Source of the DNA: Colwellia sp. | GTDB lineage: Bacteria > Pseudomonadota > Gammaproteobacteria > Enterobacterales > Alteromonadaceae | Direction: 5' to 3' | Length of the DNA stretch: 51,816 nt | Assembly: GCA_022969175.1 (NCBI GenBank) | Contig: JALJPB010000025.1 | Location: 1-51,816, forward strand | Shown here: in pieces, positions 25,158 through 35,620 of the stretch | Layout: each line of letters begins with the position of its first letter | Position numbering within the stretch: position 1 is the stretch's first letter | Notes under the pieces: generated by a model | The model's input: the letters and a program-made list of their open reading frames with translations, nothing else | Databases searched by the model: none | What the model was told of the DNA's origin: nothing | Program-made: the position numbers and the translations under genes

Positions 25158-26030
25158 ATGTTATCTACTCGCTTTTCACAACAGCTTTTTATTTTCGTTT
25201 TCATTACACTTTGGAGTTTACTGCTATTTTTAGCACCAATCACCATTGTTGAAATGGCCGACTATGTTTTGTTTACACTGGTGGGTATTTTAGGCGCTAT
25301 ATTTGCCAATACTACAGGGGCTGGTGGTGGTGTTGTTTTTATTCCAATGTTTAACCAGCTTCAATTTACTGAGGCTCAATCTATAGCGACAAGTTTTGCC
25401 ATCCAGTGTTTTGGCATGACTGCAGGAGCTGTTACTTGGTGGCACCATTATAAAACTCAAAAAACAGAGCTAAGGTTATGGCAAGGGTTTAAACGGATTA
25501 TTTGTATTACCGGTATTGCTGCAATTATTGGTATTTGGTTCATTTATGGCTTTGAATTATCCCCGCCTTCATCACTACATCATAGTTTTAGCTGGTTTTC
25601 TCTTTTCCTTGGTTTATTTATCCTTGTTACTGTTTATTTTTTAAAGCCACAAAGAGAGCGCAGCCAACTACTGGTTGCTGATTGGTTGGCTTTGATTTTA
25701 ATCGGCTTGCTAGGAGGGATCCTAACGGCTTGGCTTTCAGTAGGTGTAGGAGAGTTGTTAGCTATTTACCTTATCATTAGACGGTTCGATATTAATATGG
25801 CTGTTGCGGCGGCAGTTATTGTTTCAGCTATTACGGTCTGGTCGGGTATCTGGCAGCACTTGGTTGTTGATTTTAACATTTTTTGGCAAGTGGTATTATT
25901 TGCCGGTCCCAGTGCTATTTTAGGCGGAATGGTTGCGAAAACTATTGTGTCACATTTATCAGCCACTCGATTAAAGTTGTTTTTTGCTTTTTGGTTATTA
26001 GTGATTGGCTTAATTGGTATTCAAATTTAA
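25158..26030 (+). CDS. TauE/SafE family membrane exporter
   Basis: A 290-residue inner-membrane protein with about eight spans. The N-terminal repeat has the family signature GILGAIFANTTGAGGG and FTEAQSIATSFAIQ, and the second half repeats the pattern at LLGGILTAWLSVGVGELLA and NMAVAAAVIVSA, ending with GPSAILGGMVAK. TauE/SafE proteins move sulfoacetate, sulfite or other organic anions; the substrate here cannot be told. It lies 14 bp behind a YcxB-like gene and 321 bp before mraZ. No terminator is obvious after it. Confidence 0.88.
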   Translation: MLSTRFSQQLFIFVFITLWSLLLFLAPITIVEMADYVLFTLVGILGAIFANTTGAGGGVVFIPMFNQLQFTEAQSIATSFAIQCFGMTAGAVTWWHHYKTQKTELRLWQGFKRIICITGIAAIIGIWFIYGFELSPPSSLHHSFSWFSLFLGLFILVTVYFLKPQRERSQLLVADWLALILIGLLGGILTAWLSVGVGELLAIYLIIRRFDINMAVAAAVIVSAITVWSGIWQHLVVDFNIFWQVVLFAGPSAILGGMVAKTIVSHLSATRLKLFFAFWLLVIGLIGIQI

Positions 26031-26140
26031 ATAACCAGAGGCCAGGTTTATAGTTGGATCACTTTGTTTACACCTTACTCACACTTCAATAGACTAATAT
26101 CAGAGAAATAACCGTTTTTTTATAAAATTTTTAGCTGAGA

Positions 26141-26156
26141 TCCACAAAGTTCCACA
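26141..26156 (-). promoter_or_regulatory. Distal inverted pair of MraZ-like boxes
   Basis: TCCACA occurs at 26141 and 26151, exactly 10 bp apart. On the minus strand this reads TGTGGA twice, the same core and spacing as the three boxes at 26265-26289 but in opposite orientation and about 120 bp upstream. A second MraZ site is possible; function is inferred. Confidence 0.4.
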
Positions 26157-26225
26157 ATTTCATCAACTTCACTAAAACCCTTAATTTTATTACACTCTAG
26201 AGCGATCAAATTAACCATTCTTTGC

Positions 26226-26255
26226 TTGACATCTCTTTACATTAATCACTAAACT
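26226..26255 (+). promoter_or_regulatory. Main dcw promoter (PmraZ)
   Basis: A perfect -35 TTGACA (26226-26231) and -10 TAAACT (26250-26255, four of six consensus bases) are 18 bases apart. Transcription would start near 26262, directly at the MraZ boxes and about 90 bases before mraZ. Confidence 0.65.
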
Positions 26256-26264
26256 GTATCAATG

Positions 26265-26289
26265 TGGTAAAAAGTGGGTAAAAGTGGAT
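26265..26289 (+). promoter_or_regulatory. MraZ operator: three TGG boxes at 10-bp spacing
   Basis: TGGTA (26265), TGGGT (26275) and TGGAT (26285) are separated by AAAAG each time. MraZ of E. coli and other bacteria binds TGGGN repeats with 5-bp spacers just after the mraZ promoter; the spacing and position here are the same. Bound MraZ would repress the whole cluster. Confidence 0.85.
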
Positions 26290-26351
26290 CTTACTTTATA
26301 TACTCAAACAATAATTAAATAACTACGACAGCTAAAGAGAAAAAAGGGTTT

Positions 26352-26810
26352 ATGTTTAGAGGCACTAGCGCAATTACACTCGATAGTAAAAATCGAATCA
26401 CAGTACCAACAAGGTACCGTGAAGAGTTGCTTGCTGATTGCCAAGGGAAGATGGTATGTACCATTGATCTCCAATATCCCTGTTTATTACTTTATCCGTT
26501 AGCTGAGTGGGAAGAAATAGAACTTAAATTATGCGGACTTTCGAGCATGAATAGAGCTGAACGTTTAGCTCAACAAAAATTATTGGGCAATGCCTCAGAT
26601 TGTGAAATGGATAAAAATGGTCGGCTACTTATCTCTGGGCCACTGCGTCAGCATGCGGGTTTGGAAAAAGGTGTAATGCTAGTTGGTCAATTAAGAAAGT
26701 TTGAGATTTGGAGCGAAGCTGCGTGGCAAGTTCAAATGCAACAAGATATTAGTTGTATTGCACCAAGTGAGTTTGAATTACCAGAGCGTTTACTCGACTT
26801 ACAACTGTAG
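26352..26810 (+). CDS. mraZ: Transcriptional regulator MraZ
   Basis: Ring-forming DNA-binding protein that represses its own promoter and so tunes the dcw cluster. 152 residues, the normal length. Two AbrB-like swapped-hairpin domains: first [20 protein letters not shown] with the conserved R-x-x-x-P pattern, second near residues 78-120 ([19 protein letters not shown]), both carrying the D-x-x-x-R-hydrophobic motif. It is first in the cluster; its operator of three TGG boxes lies between the promoter and the gene. A purine-rich AAAGAGAAAAAAGGG site precedes the ATG. The spacer to rsmH is 86 bases, longer than later gaps. Confidence 0.97.
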   Translation: MFRGTSAITLDSKNRITVPTRYREELLADCQGKMVCTIDLQYPCLLLYPLAEWEEIELKLCGLSSMNRAERLAQQKLLGNASDCEMDKNGRLLISGPLRQHAGLEKGVMLVGQLRKFEIWSEAAWQVQMQQDISCIAPSEFELPERLLDLQL

Positions 26811-26896
26811 TGAAAATATAGGCGCGGTATGCGCATGGATTAAAGTAGTTACTCAGAAGAAGTAACAATGAAGATTAAATTAAACGATAAAAAACT

Positions 26897-27850
26897 ATGA
26901 CAACAATAATACCAAAAGACAACTCCCACATTTCAGTATTACTTGATGAGGCTATTGATGGCTTAGCAATTAAGCCTGATGGTTGTTATATCGACTGCAC
27001 ATTTGGTCGCGGAGGTCACTCTGCTCTTATTCTGTCTAAGCTATCTGAAAATGGTCGCTTAATAGCGATCGACCGTGATCTTAGCGCAATTGCATCAGCT
27101 GAGAAGTTTAAAGATGACCCTAGATTTACCATTGAACATCACGGTTTTGCTGATTTAGCGCTTATAGCTGAAAAACATCAGCTGACTGAAAAAATTGATG
27201 GTGTATTGCTCGATTTAGGTGTTTCTTCGCCCCAACTTGATGAAGCTGAGCGCGGCTTTAGTTTTATGAAGGATGGCCCACTTGATATGCGAATGGATAC
27301 ATCAAAAGGTCAAACTGCAGCTCAGTGGTTAGCCGTTGCTGATGTTGAAGATATTACTTGGGTATTAAGAACCTTTGGTGAAGAAAAGCATGCATGGCGC
27401 ATTGCCAACGCCATTGTTGATACTCGTGATGAGTTTCCACTTAACCGAACGGGTGAACTTGCTAAATTAATTAAAACAACAGCACCACAACGAGAAATCA
27501 AAAAACACCCTGCAACTCGTAGCTTTCAAGCTATTCGCATTTACATCAATAGTGAGCTTGAGCAAATAGAAACTGTTTTATCAGCGTCTTTAACCGTGTT
27601 GGCAGAAGATGGCCGTTTAGTGGTTATAAGTTTTCATTCTCTTGAAGACCGATTAGCGAAACAGTTTATGAGAAAACACTCTCAAGGTAAAAAAGTGCCA
27701 CGTGGCTTGCCAATTACGGAAGAAGAATTACAAAAAGGTAAAAAACTGGCACTAGTAGGGCGAAGATTGAAGCCAAGTAAAGATGAAGTGGAAGTGAATG
27801 TTCGCTCTCGAAGTTCGGTGTTACGTATTGCGCAAAGATTACCTCGATAG
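26897..27850 (+). CDS. rsmH: 16S rRNA m4C1402 methyltransferase RsmH
   Basis: Methylates N4 of C1402 in 16S rRNA, using S-adenosylmethionine, near the ribosomal P site (formerly mraW). 317 residues, the usual length. [13 protein letters not shown] opens the protein; [10 protein letters not shown] near residue 36 is the SAM-binding loop; [15 protein letters not shown] and [14 protein letters not shown] follow, and [18 protein letters not shown] with [14 protein letters not shown] complete the signature. The C-terminal [15 protein letters not shown] is conserved. The ATG at 26897 has no strong ribosome site. It lies between mraZ and ftsL in the order typical of dcw clusters; the gap to ftsL is 14 bases. 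Confidence 0.97.
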   Translation: MTTIIPKDNSHISVLLDEAIDGLAIKPDGCYIDCTFGRGGHSALILSKLSENGRLIAIDRDLSAIASAEKFKDDPRFTIEHHGFADLALIAEKHQLTEKIDGVLLDLGVSSPQLDEAERGFSFMKDGPLDMRMDTSKGQTAAQWLAVADVEDITWVLRTFGEEKHAWRIANAIVDTRDEFPLNRTGELAKLIKTTAPQREIKKHPATRSFQAIRIYINSELEQIETVLSASLTVLAEDGRLVVISFHSLEDRLAKQFMRKHSQGKKVPRGLPITEEELQKGKKLALVGRRLKPSKDEVEVNVRSRSSVLRIAQRLPR

Positions 27851-27864
27851 AGATGTGATTTTTT

Positions 27865-28179
27865 ATGGCGGCTGAAAAAGCAAATTTAGCAGTAGATATT
27901 TTACAAGATTTTCAACGACATGTATTAACTTATATTTTATTGGTCGTTGTGGTTATGTCAGCGTTTTCGGTGGTGTATTTTACCCACCTGAACCGCCAAA
28001 GCACTAGTGGATTGGAAGTCTTACTCACTGAGCGTGATGAGTTAGATATTGAGTGGCGAAACTTATTGCTTGAGCAAAATAGTTTAGCAGAGCATAGCGC
28101 AATAGAAAGTAAAGCTGAGAAATTATTAAAAATGAAAAGACCAACAGTAAAAACAGAAGTGATTATTTATCTTCCTTAA
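27865..28179 (+). CDS. ftsL: Cell division protein FtsL
   Basis: A bitopic divisome protein that, with FtsB and FtsQ, links early and late division proteins and activates FtsWI. 104 residues: a short cytoplasmic tail, one membrane span (about 20-40, YILLVVVVMSAFSVVYF), then a periplasmic coiled-coil-like region with heptads (LLTERDELDIEWRNLLLEQN). FtsL sequences diverge widely, so the call rests on size, topology and position between rsmH and ftsI. It ends with VKTEVIIYLP. The gap to ftsI is 45 bases. Confidence 0.93.
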   Translation: MAAEKANLAVDILQDFQRHVLTYILLVVVVMSAFSVVYFTHLNRQSTSGLEVLLTERDELDIEWRNLLLEQNSLAEHSAIESKAEKLLKMKRPTVKTEVIIYLP

Positions 28180-28224
28180 CATAATTAAGAACAATGACTA
28201 TTTCAACTAGCGAATAAAGGGCAA

Positions 28225-30021
28225 ATGAGCGAGAAAGTAACTAAACAATCAGGCAAGGCTAAATTAGCCAAAAATAAGCCGACAACAGCAACATGGCGTT
28301 TTTACGTGGTGATGGCTGTTATTGTTTTGATATATGCCGCTTTACTCAGCCGAACGGCTTATATTCAAATTGTTGAACCCGATATGCTGAAAAAGCAGGG
28401 TGACATGCGCTCAATTCGCACCTTGGCAAATACAGTGCAACGGGGAAATATTGTCGATCGAAATGGTCATGAGTTAGCGATCAGTGTACCGGTAGAAACC
28501 GTTTGGGCTGATCCCAAAATCATTATGAAAAATAATGCGTTGGCTATGGTTGAACATTGGCAAGCTCTCGCTGATGTTTTAGGACAAGATGTTAATAAAA
28601 TAACCAGCAGAGTGGTAAAAAATCCAGCAAAACGTTTTGTTTACATTGAACGTCAAGTATCGCCAGCAATGGCAAATTATATTCGTGAATTAAAAATCCC
28701 TGGTATTCATTTACGTAAAGAATCAAAACGTTTCTATCCAACAGGTGAGATAAGTTCACATATTGTTGGTTTTACCAATGTTGATGATAAAGGCATCGAA
28801 GGGATTGAACGCCTTTATGATAAATTGTTAACTGGCACTAATGGCACTAAAAAATACCGTAAAGATGCCAAAGGCCGTAAAATTGAAATCATTTCAGAAC
28901 AAAAACCACAAGCACCACAAGATCTAATCTTAAGTATCGATCAACGTATTCAAGCTATCGCTTATCGTGAGCTTAAAGGTGCAGTACAAGCTTTTAAAGC
29001 AACCTCTGGCTCTGTAGTGGTAACAAATATCCATACGGGTGAAATTTTAGCCTTAGTTAATAGCCCTTCTTATAACCCCAATAATCGTCGCAATACCGCT
29101 ATGCATCGTTTTCGTAATCGCGCAATTACTGATGTGTATGAGCCGGGTTCTACCATGAAACCCTTAACAGTATTAACAGCATTAGAATTTGGCTCAGTTA
29201 AAACTAATACTATTATCAATACCAGCCCCGGTTGGATGCGTTTAGGTGGGCGAAGAGTTAGCGACCCCATTAATCGAGGGAAATTAAGCCTTGAAGACAT
29301 CCTTGTGCATTCATCGAATATGGGCACAGCCAAACTTGCTTTGTCGGTGCCTAAAGAATACTTACTGGATAAATTTTTTGAGGCAGGCTTTGCTGATGAT
29401 ACCGGCACAGGTCTTATTGGCGAAAGTTCTGGTATGATGCATGATCGTCAACGTTGGTCTAAACATGAACTAGCGACACTGTCCTTTGGTTACGGTTTAG
29501 CGATTACCCCTGTTCAGCTGGCTCGTTTTTATACCACATTAGCAAGTGGTGGTATTAAGAGACCTTTAAGCATTATTAAACATACGGCTATTGATGCTGA
29601 TTTTTTTGAAGAAGAGCGAGTATATTCTGAAGAATTCAGTCAAAGTATTGTTCAGATGTTAGAAACAGTAGTAGATAAACACACCCCTAAAGCTAAAATT
29701 GAAGGTTATCGTGTAAGTGGAAAAACAGGCACTAGTCGTAAGTCTATTGCTGGTGGATACGGCAATGATTATGTCGGTTTATTTGCCGGTATTGCCCCTG
29801 CATCGAACCCTGAGTTGGTGGTTGTTGTGGTGATAAACGAACCCGGTGGTGATTTATATCACGGCGGTGAAATTGCGGCACCAGTTTTTTCTCGGGTAAT
29901 GAAAGGTGCGTTAAGAGTATTAAACGTAGCGCCAGATGCAGCCAGAGTAGCGAATCAGTCAACGAGTGTAAAACCAGTAAAAGTGACAGTTAATAAAGTG
30001 AAGGAGCAAGACAATGCCTAA
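28225..30021 (+). CDS. ftsI: Septal peptidoglycan transpeptidase FtsI (PBP3)
   Basis: Class B penicillin-binding protein that cross-links septal peptidoglycan, working with FtsW. 598 residues. A cytoplasmic N-terminal tail and one span (about 24-43) are followed by the pedestal domain (ANTVQRGNIVDRNG) and the transpeptidase domain. Active-site motifs are complete: Ser309-x-x-Lys312 (STMK), Ser363-Ser-Asn365 (SSN) and Lys500-Thr-Gly (KTG in SGKTGTSRK). The RGNIVDRNG and HIVGFTNVDDKGIEGIE segments are typical. The 3' end overlaps murE by 8 bases. The tail after residue ~575 is polar and basic. Confidence 0.97.
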   Translation: MSEKVTKQSGKAKLAKNKPTTATWRFYVVMAVIVLIYAALLSRTAYIQIVEPDMLKKQGDMRSIRTLANTVQRGNIVDRNGHELAISVPVETVWADPKIIMKNNALAMVEHWQALADVLGQDVNKITSRVVKNPAKRFVYIERQVSPAMANYIRELKIPGIHLRKESKRFYPTGEISSHIVGFTNVDDKGIEGIERLYDKLLTGTNGTKKYRKDAKGRKIEIISEQKPQAPQDLILSIDQRIQAIAYRELKGAVQAFKATSGSVVVTNIHTGEILALVNSPSYNPNNRRNTAMHRFRNRAITDVYEPGSTMKPLTVLTALEFGSVKTNTIINTSPGWMRLGGRRVSDPINRGKLSLEDILVHSSNMGTAKLALSVPKEYLLDKFFEAGFADDTGTGLIGESSGMMHDRQRWSKHELATLSFGYGLAITPVQLARFYTTLASGGIKRPLSIIKHTAIDADFFEEERVYSEEFSQSIVQMLETVVDKHTPKAKIEGYRVSGKTGTSRKSIAGGYGNDYVGLFAGIAPASNPELVVVVVINEPGGDLYHGGEIAAPVFSRVMKGALRVLNVAPDAARVANQSTSVKPVKVTVNKVKEQDNA

Positions 30022-31603
30022 TGCTTTATCTATTATTAATACCTTAGCCGAGTTTGGCATTGTCAGTGACTTTACTGCTAGAAGTGGTATCGATACTTCT
30101 GATTATGTTAATAAGCTAAACCGTACACATAACAGTATTAATCAGCTGATTAATGATAGCCGAGATCTTCAACCCGGAGATATTTTCTGTGCCGTTATCG
30201 GGAGTGAGCAAGATGGTCGAGAATATATTGATTTAGCTATTGATTCAGGGGCTATTTTAGTTTTGGCTGAATGTCAAAGTGAGCAGCAACACGGCACCGT
30301 GCTTTGGAAAAACTCACTTAGTAGCACTTTGGCTAATAATGATAATCAAATCGCCGTTATTCAATTTTATCAACTTAACCATGAATTGTTTGCTTTAGCA
30401 AAATCATATTATCAGCAACCACAAAAAAACATGGTGATTATTGGTATTACCGGCACAAATGGTAAAACAAGCACTTGTCAGCTAATTGCTAAGCTACTAG
30501 ATGCTAACAATAAGGCATCAGCCATTATTGGTACTAATGGGGCAGGTAAGGTTGCAAACTTATCGCCGATAAATAATACCACACCGGGCGCGACTCAATT
30601 AACTCGCTTGTTGGCTAGTTTTTCAAATAATAAAATTAGTCATGTCGCAATGGAAGTCTCTTCTCATGCACTAGCACAACGTCGTGTTACCAAGAATTTA
30701 TTCAATATTGCCATATTCACAAACTTGTCACGTGATCATTTAGACTTTCACCAAACAATGAAAAACTATGAACAGGCAAAACGTGAAATATTTACTGGTG
30801 ATAATAAACAATTAGCCATTATAAATGGTGATGACAATATTGGTCAGCAATGGCTAGCGGATTGGCCAAAAGGTCAACCTGTAATTGTTTATGGTCGCTC
30901 AGCAGGGATTAACGAATATAAGTTATATGTTAAGGCCACCAAAATACAACACCATCAAACAGGTGTTAGCTTTTTATTAACCACTCACATCGGCGACATT
31001 AATATTAATAGCCCTTTAATGGCTGATTTTAACATTGATAATTTATTAGCGGCTATTGCTGTTTTACTATCTGAAAATATTAAGCTTAGTGTTATTGCTA
31101 AAAGTGTAGCAATACTTACGCCTATCATTGGCCGAATGGAAACAATTACCGCGAAAAACAAAGTAACTGCGGTTGTTGATTATGCTCATACCCCAGATGC
31201 TTTAAAAAATGCTTTACTTGCCTGTCGTCAACATTGTACCGGTGAACTTTGGCTGGTATTTGGTTGCGGTGGTAATAGAGATAAAGGTAAAAGAGCATTG
31301 ATGGGCGCTATTGCGGAACAATTGGCTGACCATATTATTATTACCAATGACAACCCAAGAAGCGAGGCACCAGAAATTATTGCCAATGAAGTTTTAACAG
31401 GCTTTAAAGATAGCGAAAGAGCCATTATTAATTTAGATCGCAAACAAGCAGTATTATCAACACTTGGTCATGCTAAGGCAGACGATTTTGTTTTATTAGC
31501 AGGTAAAGGCCATGAAGATTATATTATCATTGGGGATAAAAAACTCAACTACAATGAGCGAGATGTGGTCAATAGTTTTTATCAATCAGGGCAACAGCTA
31601 TGA
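30014..31603 (+). CDS. murE: UDP-MurNAc-tripeptide synthetase MurE
   Basis: Adds meso-diaminopimelate to UDP-MurNAc-L-Ala-D-Glu with ATP, in the cytoplasm. 529 residues, about 30 longer than E. coli MurE, owing to loops in the N-terminal domain. The Mur ATP loop is GTNGKTST (147-154), and the ligand and Mg segments TTPGATQL and VAMEVSSHAL follow. DNPR (446-449) is the motif that selects diaminopimelate over lysine, so the wall should be the usual Gram-negative A1-gamma type. It overlaps ftsI by 8 and murF by 4 bases, so translation is probably coupled. Confidence 0.97.
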   Translation: MPNALSIINTLAEFGIVSDFTARSGIDTSDYVNKLNRTHNSINQLINDSRDLQPGDIFCAVIGSEQDGREYIDLAIDSGAILVLAECQSEQQHGTVLWKNSLSSTLANNDNQIAVIQFYQLNHELFALAKSYYQQPQKNMVIIGITGTNGKTSTCQLIAKLLDANNKASAIIGTNGAGKVANLSPINNTTPGATQLTRLLASFSNNKISHVAMEVSSHALAQRRVTKNLFNIAIFTNLSRDHLDFHQTMKNYEQAKREIFTGDNKQLAIINGDDNIGQQWLADWPKGQPVIVYGRSAGINEYKLYVKATKIQHHQTGVSFLLTTHIGDININSPLMADFNIDNLLAAIAVLLSENIKLSVIAKSVAILTPIIGRMETITAKNKVTAVVDYAHTPDALKNALLACRQHCTGELWLVFGCGGNRDKGKRALMGAIAEQLADHIIITNDNPRSEAPEIIANEVLTGFKDSERAIINLDRKQAVLSTLGHAKADDFVLLAGKGHEDYIIIGDKKLNYNERDVVNSFYQSGQQL

Positions 31604-33093
31604 TTAAATTAACTCTATCAGAACTTAGCTTAGCAATAGATGGTGAACTTGTGGCTAAGTCTTCAAGCGCCGATAAACAAATAATAAGTCAAATAGTTAC
31701 AGATAGTCGAGCACTTAACTCTAAAGATGTATTCCTTGCTTTAAAAGGACCAAACTTTGATGGACACCGCTTTATCAAACAAGTTGAAGCTTTAGGTTGT
31801 TGCGCGGTAATTGTTGATCATTTTGTTGAAGAAAATCAAGGTGTACAAATCAGTATTCCTCAAATTGTTGTTAACGATACTCGAATTGCGCTAGGGAAAA
31901 TTGCTGCTTATGTCAAACAACAAGTAGCGCCTAAAACCGTGGGGATTACTGGTAGTAGTGGTAAAACAACCGTGAAAGAGATGGTTGCCGGCATACTTTC
32001 ACGCTTAGGCAGTGTGCTAGCGACTAATGGTAACTTTAATAATGACATTGGAGTGCCTTTAACATTACTTCGATTAGAAAAAACGCATGACTTTGCAGTT
32101 ATTGAAATGGGTGCTAATCATTTAGGTGAAATTGCCTATACCACAGAGTTAGTAAAACCAGATGTTGCCATTATTAATAATATTGCGGCAGCTCATCTGG
32201 AAGGTTTTGGTGATTTATGTGGTGTTGCTCGGGCAAAAGGTGAAATTTTTGAGGGCTTGGCTGAAGATGGTATTGCTATTTATAACCATGATTCAAAATA
32301 TGCCAGTAAATGGCAATGGCGTTTAGTGGATAAAAATGTTCGACGTTTTTCATGCCAACAACCCATTGAAAATGTGAATAGCAATAAAGCCGATGTTTAT
32401 AGTGAAGGTGTTACGTTAGATCAAAATGGTTGTGCAAGTTTCACCCTAAATGCTGAAATAGGCAGCACTTACATCAAGCTAACTGTGCCTGGTAAGCATA
32501 ATGTGTGTAATGCAGTTGCAGCAGCAAGTGTTGCAGTTGAGTTTGGTGCGTCTTTAGATGATATTCGTTTGGGTCTTGCTCAAATGGTGCCAGTAAAAGG
32601 TCGCTTAAACATTTATCAATTACAAAATGACTTCAAACTAATTGACGATACATATAATGCCAATGTTGAATCAGTAAAGGCAGCCACTGATTTATTAGCG
32701 AGTTATTCAGGTATTCGCATTTTAATTTTAGGGGATATGGGTGAGTTAGGCTCAGTTGCGAGAAGTTATCACCAAGAAGTCGGCGAACATGCTCATGCTC
32801 AGCACTTAGATTATCTCTTAACATTAGGCGTTTTAAGTCAAAGTAGTTCAGACGCCTTTAATATGCTCAATGGTAAAGTTGGCAATGGTCAACACTTTAG
32901 CTCACGTGAGCAATTATTTATTAAGTTACAAGAATTGCTGCTCGATGAGCAACAACCAATTTCAATTTTAGTTAAGGGCTCTCGTAGCGCGCACATGGAG
33001 CATGTAGTAGATGAAATTATCAGTTGGCAAGCTCAATCAGAACAACGCAATAACTCAAACAATAATAAAAATAACGATGGAGTAAAAGTCTAA
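31600..33093 (+). CDS. murF: UDP-MurNAc-pentapeptide synthetase MurF
   Basis: Adds D-Ala-D-Ala to UDP-MurNAc-tripeptide with ATP, the last cytoplasmic step in precursor synthesis. 497 residues, slightly longer than the E. coli enzyme. The N-terminal uridine-binding domain includes [18 protein letters not shown]; the ATP loop is GSSGKTT (118-124), followed by [17 protein letters not shown] and [12 protein letters not shown]. The C-terminal domain has [14 protein letters not shown] and [10 protein letters not shown]. The C-terminus is an Asn-rich polar tail (NNSNNNKNN) that adds to the length. Start overlaps murE by 4 bases; its stop TAATG overlaps the mraY start by one base. Confidence 0.97.
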   Translation: MIKLTLSELSLAIDGELVAKSSSADKQIISQIVTDSRALNSKDVFLALKGPNFDGHRFIKQVEALGCCAVIVDHFVEENQGVQISIPQIVVNDTRIALGKIAAYVKQQVAPKTVGITGSSGKTTVKEMVAGILSRLGSVLATNGNFNNDIGVPLTLLRLEKTHDFAVIEMGANHLGEIAYTTELVKPDVAIINNIAAAHLEGFGDLCGVARAKGEIFEGLAEDGIAIYNHDSKYASKWQWRLVDKNVRRFSCQQPIENVNSNKADVYSEGVTLDQNGCASFTLNAEIGSTYIKLTVPGKHNVCNAVAAASVAVEFGASLDDIRLGLAQMVPVKGRLNIYQLQNDFKLIDDTYNANVESVKAATDLLASYSGIRILILGDMGELGSVARSYHQEVGEHAHAQHLDYLLTLGVLSQSSSDAFNMLNGKVGNGQHFSSREQLFIKLQELLLDEQQPISILVKGSRSAHMEHVVDEIISWQAQSEQRNNSNNNKNNDGVKV

Positions 33094-34175
33094 TGTTACT
33101 TTGGCTCGGTGAGTTTTTAACTCAGTACTATTCAGCATTTAATGTTTTTTCGTATCTAACGTTTAGAGCAATTGTTAGCACATTAACGGCATTAATTATT
33201 TCTTTATATTTTGGTCCTAAATTGATCCGCTATTTGCAAAAAATGCAAATAGGCCAAACGATTAGGGAAGATGGTCCACAAAGTCATTTATCTAAATCTG
33301 GCACACCTACCATGGGGGGCATACTAATTTTGGCCTCTATTGTTGTAAGTGTTTTATTGTGGGCTGATTTATCAAATACCTATGTATGGGTGGTACTTTT
33401 TGTCATTGTAAGTTTTGGCATCATTGGTTTTGTTGATGATTACAGGAAAGTGATCAGAAAAGATTCAAATGGTTTAATTGCTCGTTGGAAGTATTTTTGG
33501 CAAACAGTTGCTGGTTTATCAACCGCAATTTTTTTATATCAGTTTGCACAGAGCCCAGAAGAAACATCGTTATTAATCCCTTTTGTTAAAGATGTACTGC
33601 CACAATTAGGCCTTTTCTACATAGTTTTTAGTTATTTCGTTATCGTAGGTACTAGCAATGCCGTTAATTTAACTGATGGTTTAGATGGCTTAGCGATAGT
33701 GCCAACCATTATGGTTGCTGGCGCATTTGCGGTATTTGCCTATATGACCGGACATGCCAATTTCTCTTCTTATTTAAATATTCCCCATATTGCACTGACG
33801 AGTGAGTTAGTGGTGGTGTGTACAGCAATTGTTGGTGCTGGTTTAGGTTTTTTATGGTTTAACACTTATCCCGCACAAGTATTTATGGGTGATGTTGGCT
33901 CATTAGCTCTAGGGGCCGCGTTAGGCGTCATCGCAATATTAGTTCGACAAGAGTTGGTGCTGTTTATTATGGGTGGTGTTTTTGTTATGGAAACCGTATC
34001 CGTTATTTTGCAAGTAGGTTCATATAAAATGCGTGGACAACGCATATTTCGCATGGCACCCATACATCACCATTATGAATTGAAAGGCTGGCCAGAACCC
34101 AGAGTGATTGTTCGTTTTTGGATCATATCATTGATTTTAGTTTTAATTGGTTTAGCAACATTAAAGTTACGTTAA
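33093..34175 (+). CDS. mraY: Phospho-MurNAc-pentapeptide translocase MraY
   Basis: Inner-membrane enzyme that transfers phospho-MurNAc-pentapeptide to undecaprenyl phosphate, forming lipid I. 360 residues with about ten spans. Signatures: [32 protein letters not shown] with the catalytic Asp pair, [14 protein letters not shown] and [18 protein letters not shown], then [13 protein letters not shown] near the C-terminus. It is joined to murF by a one-base stop/start overlap and is followed by a 38-base gap before murD. Confidence 0.98.
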   Translation: MLLWLGEFLTQYYSAFNVFSYLTFRAIVSTLTALIISLYFGPKLIRYLQKMQIGQTIREDGPQSHLSKSGTPTMGGILILASIVVSVLLWADLSNTYVWVVLFVIVSFGIIGFVDDYRKVIRKDSNGLIARWKYFWQTVAGLSTAIFLYQFAQSPEETSLLIPFVKDVLPQLGLFYIVFSYFVIVGTSNAVNLTDGLDGLAIVPTIMVAGAFAVFAYMTGHANFSSYLNIPHIALTSELVVVCTAIVGAGLGFLWFNTYPAQVFMGDVGSLALGAALGVIAILVRQELVLFIMGGVFVMETVSVILQVGSYKMRGQRIFRMAPIHHHYELKGWPEPRVIVRFWIISLILVLIGLATLKLR

Positions 34176-34213
34176 GAAGTTCGGTTATTGAAAAGGAAAG
34201 TTATTAAGAACTT

Positions 34214-35620
34214 ATGATAAGTTTATCGCAATCTACACTCTTGCTATTAAGAGATAAGAAAGTATTAGTATTAGGTATTGGGCTTACGGGATTATCCTGC
34301 GCGCAATTTCTTAGTGCGAATAATATTTCTTTTGCGATTAATGATAGCCGTGAAAACCCTTTCTCTAAAGCAAGTCGATTCAGCCAAAATACCCTTGAGC
34401 ATGAAATAGTTTTGGGTAAATGGGATGCAGAGCTAATTTCTCAAGCTGATATTATTTTAGTAAGCCCAGGTATTGATTTATCTGAACCAGAAATTAAAAG
34501 CTTTATAAAAGCCAATTGTTTAGTTTGGGGTGATATAGAGCTTTATTGCCGTTTAACTAAAACACCAATATTAGCTGTAACAGGATCAAACGGAAAATCA
34601 ACAGTGGTTACCTTATTAGCTCATCTAGGTAAAGCTCTTGGCTATAAAACTGAGTTAGGTGGCAATGTTGGCGTGCCTGTTTTAGATCACCTTAGCGAGG
34701 AGACTGATAAAGGCATTAATACCTCATCGTTAGAGTTTTTGATATTAGAGCTATCAAGTTTTCAACTTGAAAACTTATCGAGTATGCAAGCAATTGCAGC
34801 AACTGTATTGAATATAAGTGATGATCATCTTGACCGTCACTTAACCTTAGAAAATTACTGTTCGATAAAACAACGTATTTATCAACAAAGCAAAATTGCC
34901 ATTATTAACCGTGATGACCAAGCGACATTTTTAAAGGTAAAAAACAACAATCAAAGTATTGTTTCATTTGGTAGCGATGAGCCAAAAAATGGCAATTTTG
35001 GGCTAGCTTTAATTGATGGGAATACTTGTTTGATGTTTGGTGACCAATCATTGATCGCTATTGAAGATTTACCACTTGCGGGTATGCATAATGCTTTGAA
35101 TTATCTTGCAGCTTTAGCTCTAGGTTATTGCGCTGGATGGTCAGTTGTGTCGATGGTTAATAAATTAGTTGGTTTTGAAGGGTTAAAACATCGCTGCCAG
35201 AAAGTCTCAGCTGATAACGAAATCGTTTGGATTAACGATTCAAAGGCGACGAATGTTGGTGCCACACTCGCGGCGATAAATGGTTTTGCAAAAATAATGA
35301 AACCATCACAACAACTTATTCTTATCGCTGGTGGTGAAGGTAAAGGTGCTGATTTCACGCCTTTGAAAATAGCAATAACAGAACAAGTAAGCCAATTAAT
35401 CACCTTAGGAAAAGATGGCGGAAAGATTGCCAAACTTAGTGACAATACCATTGAAGTATCAACACTCAAGCAAGCAATAGAAGTCGCTAATCGTTTAGCC
35501 AGCCCTAATGATATAGTTTTACTCTCTCCAGCATGTGCCAGTTTTGATATGTTTGAAAACTTTGCTGAACGTGGACAGGTATTTATTGATGTTGTGCAAA
35601 AACTGAAGGAGGTAAGCTAA
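34214..35620 (+). CDS. murD: UDP-MurNAc-L-alanine:D-glutamate ligase MurD
   Basis: Adds D-glutamate to UDP-MurNAc-L-Ala with ATP. 468 residues. The N-terminal domain has a Rossmann-type turn KVLVLGIGLTGLSCA and VSPGIDLSEPEI; the ATP loop is GSNGKST (124-130), with GGNVGVPVLD and LELSSFQLEN as Mur signatures; the C-terminal domain has WINDSKATNVGATLAAI and LIAGGEGKGADF. LLSPACASFDMFENFAERG closes the protein. Stop and ftsW start share one base (TAATG). There is a GGAAAG-like ribosome site in the 38-base gap upstream. Confidence 0.97.
   Translation: MISLSQSTLLLLRDKKVLVLGIGLTGLSCAQFLSANNISFAINDSRENPFSKASRFSQNTLEHEIVLGKWDAELISQADIILVSPGIDLSEPEIKSFIKANCLVWGDIELYCRLTKTPILAVTGSNGKSTVVTLLAHLGKALGYKTELGGNVGVPVLDHLSEETDKGINTSSLEFLILELSSFQLENLSSMQAIAATVLNISDDHLDRHLTLENYCSIKQRIYQQSKIAIINRDDQATFLKVKNNNQSIVSFGSDEPKNGNFGLALIDGNTCLMFGDQSLIAIEDLPLAGMHNALNYLAALALGYCAGWSVVSMVNKLVGFEGLKHRCQKVSADNEIVWINDSKATNVGATLAAINGFAKIMKPSQQLILIAGGEGKGADFTPLKIAITEQVSQLITLGKDGGKIAKLSDNTIEVSTLKQAIEVANRLASPNDIVLLSPACASFDMFENFAERGQVFIDVVQKLKEVS

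Larger units (their letters stand above)
26031..26351. other. mraZ leader and upstream spacer
   Basis: No gene. This spacer holds the dcw promoter and MraZ boxes listed separately, plus an inverted pair of similar boxes at 26141-26156. The first ~100 bases hold nothing that I recognise. Confidence 0.7.
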
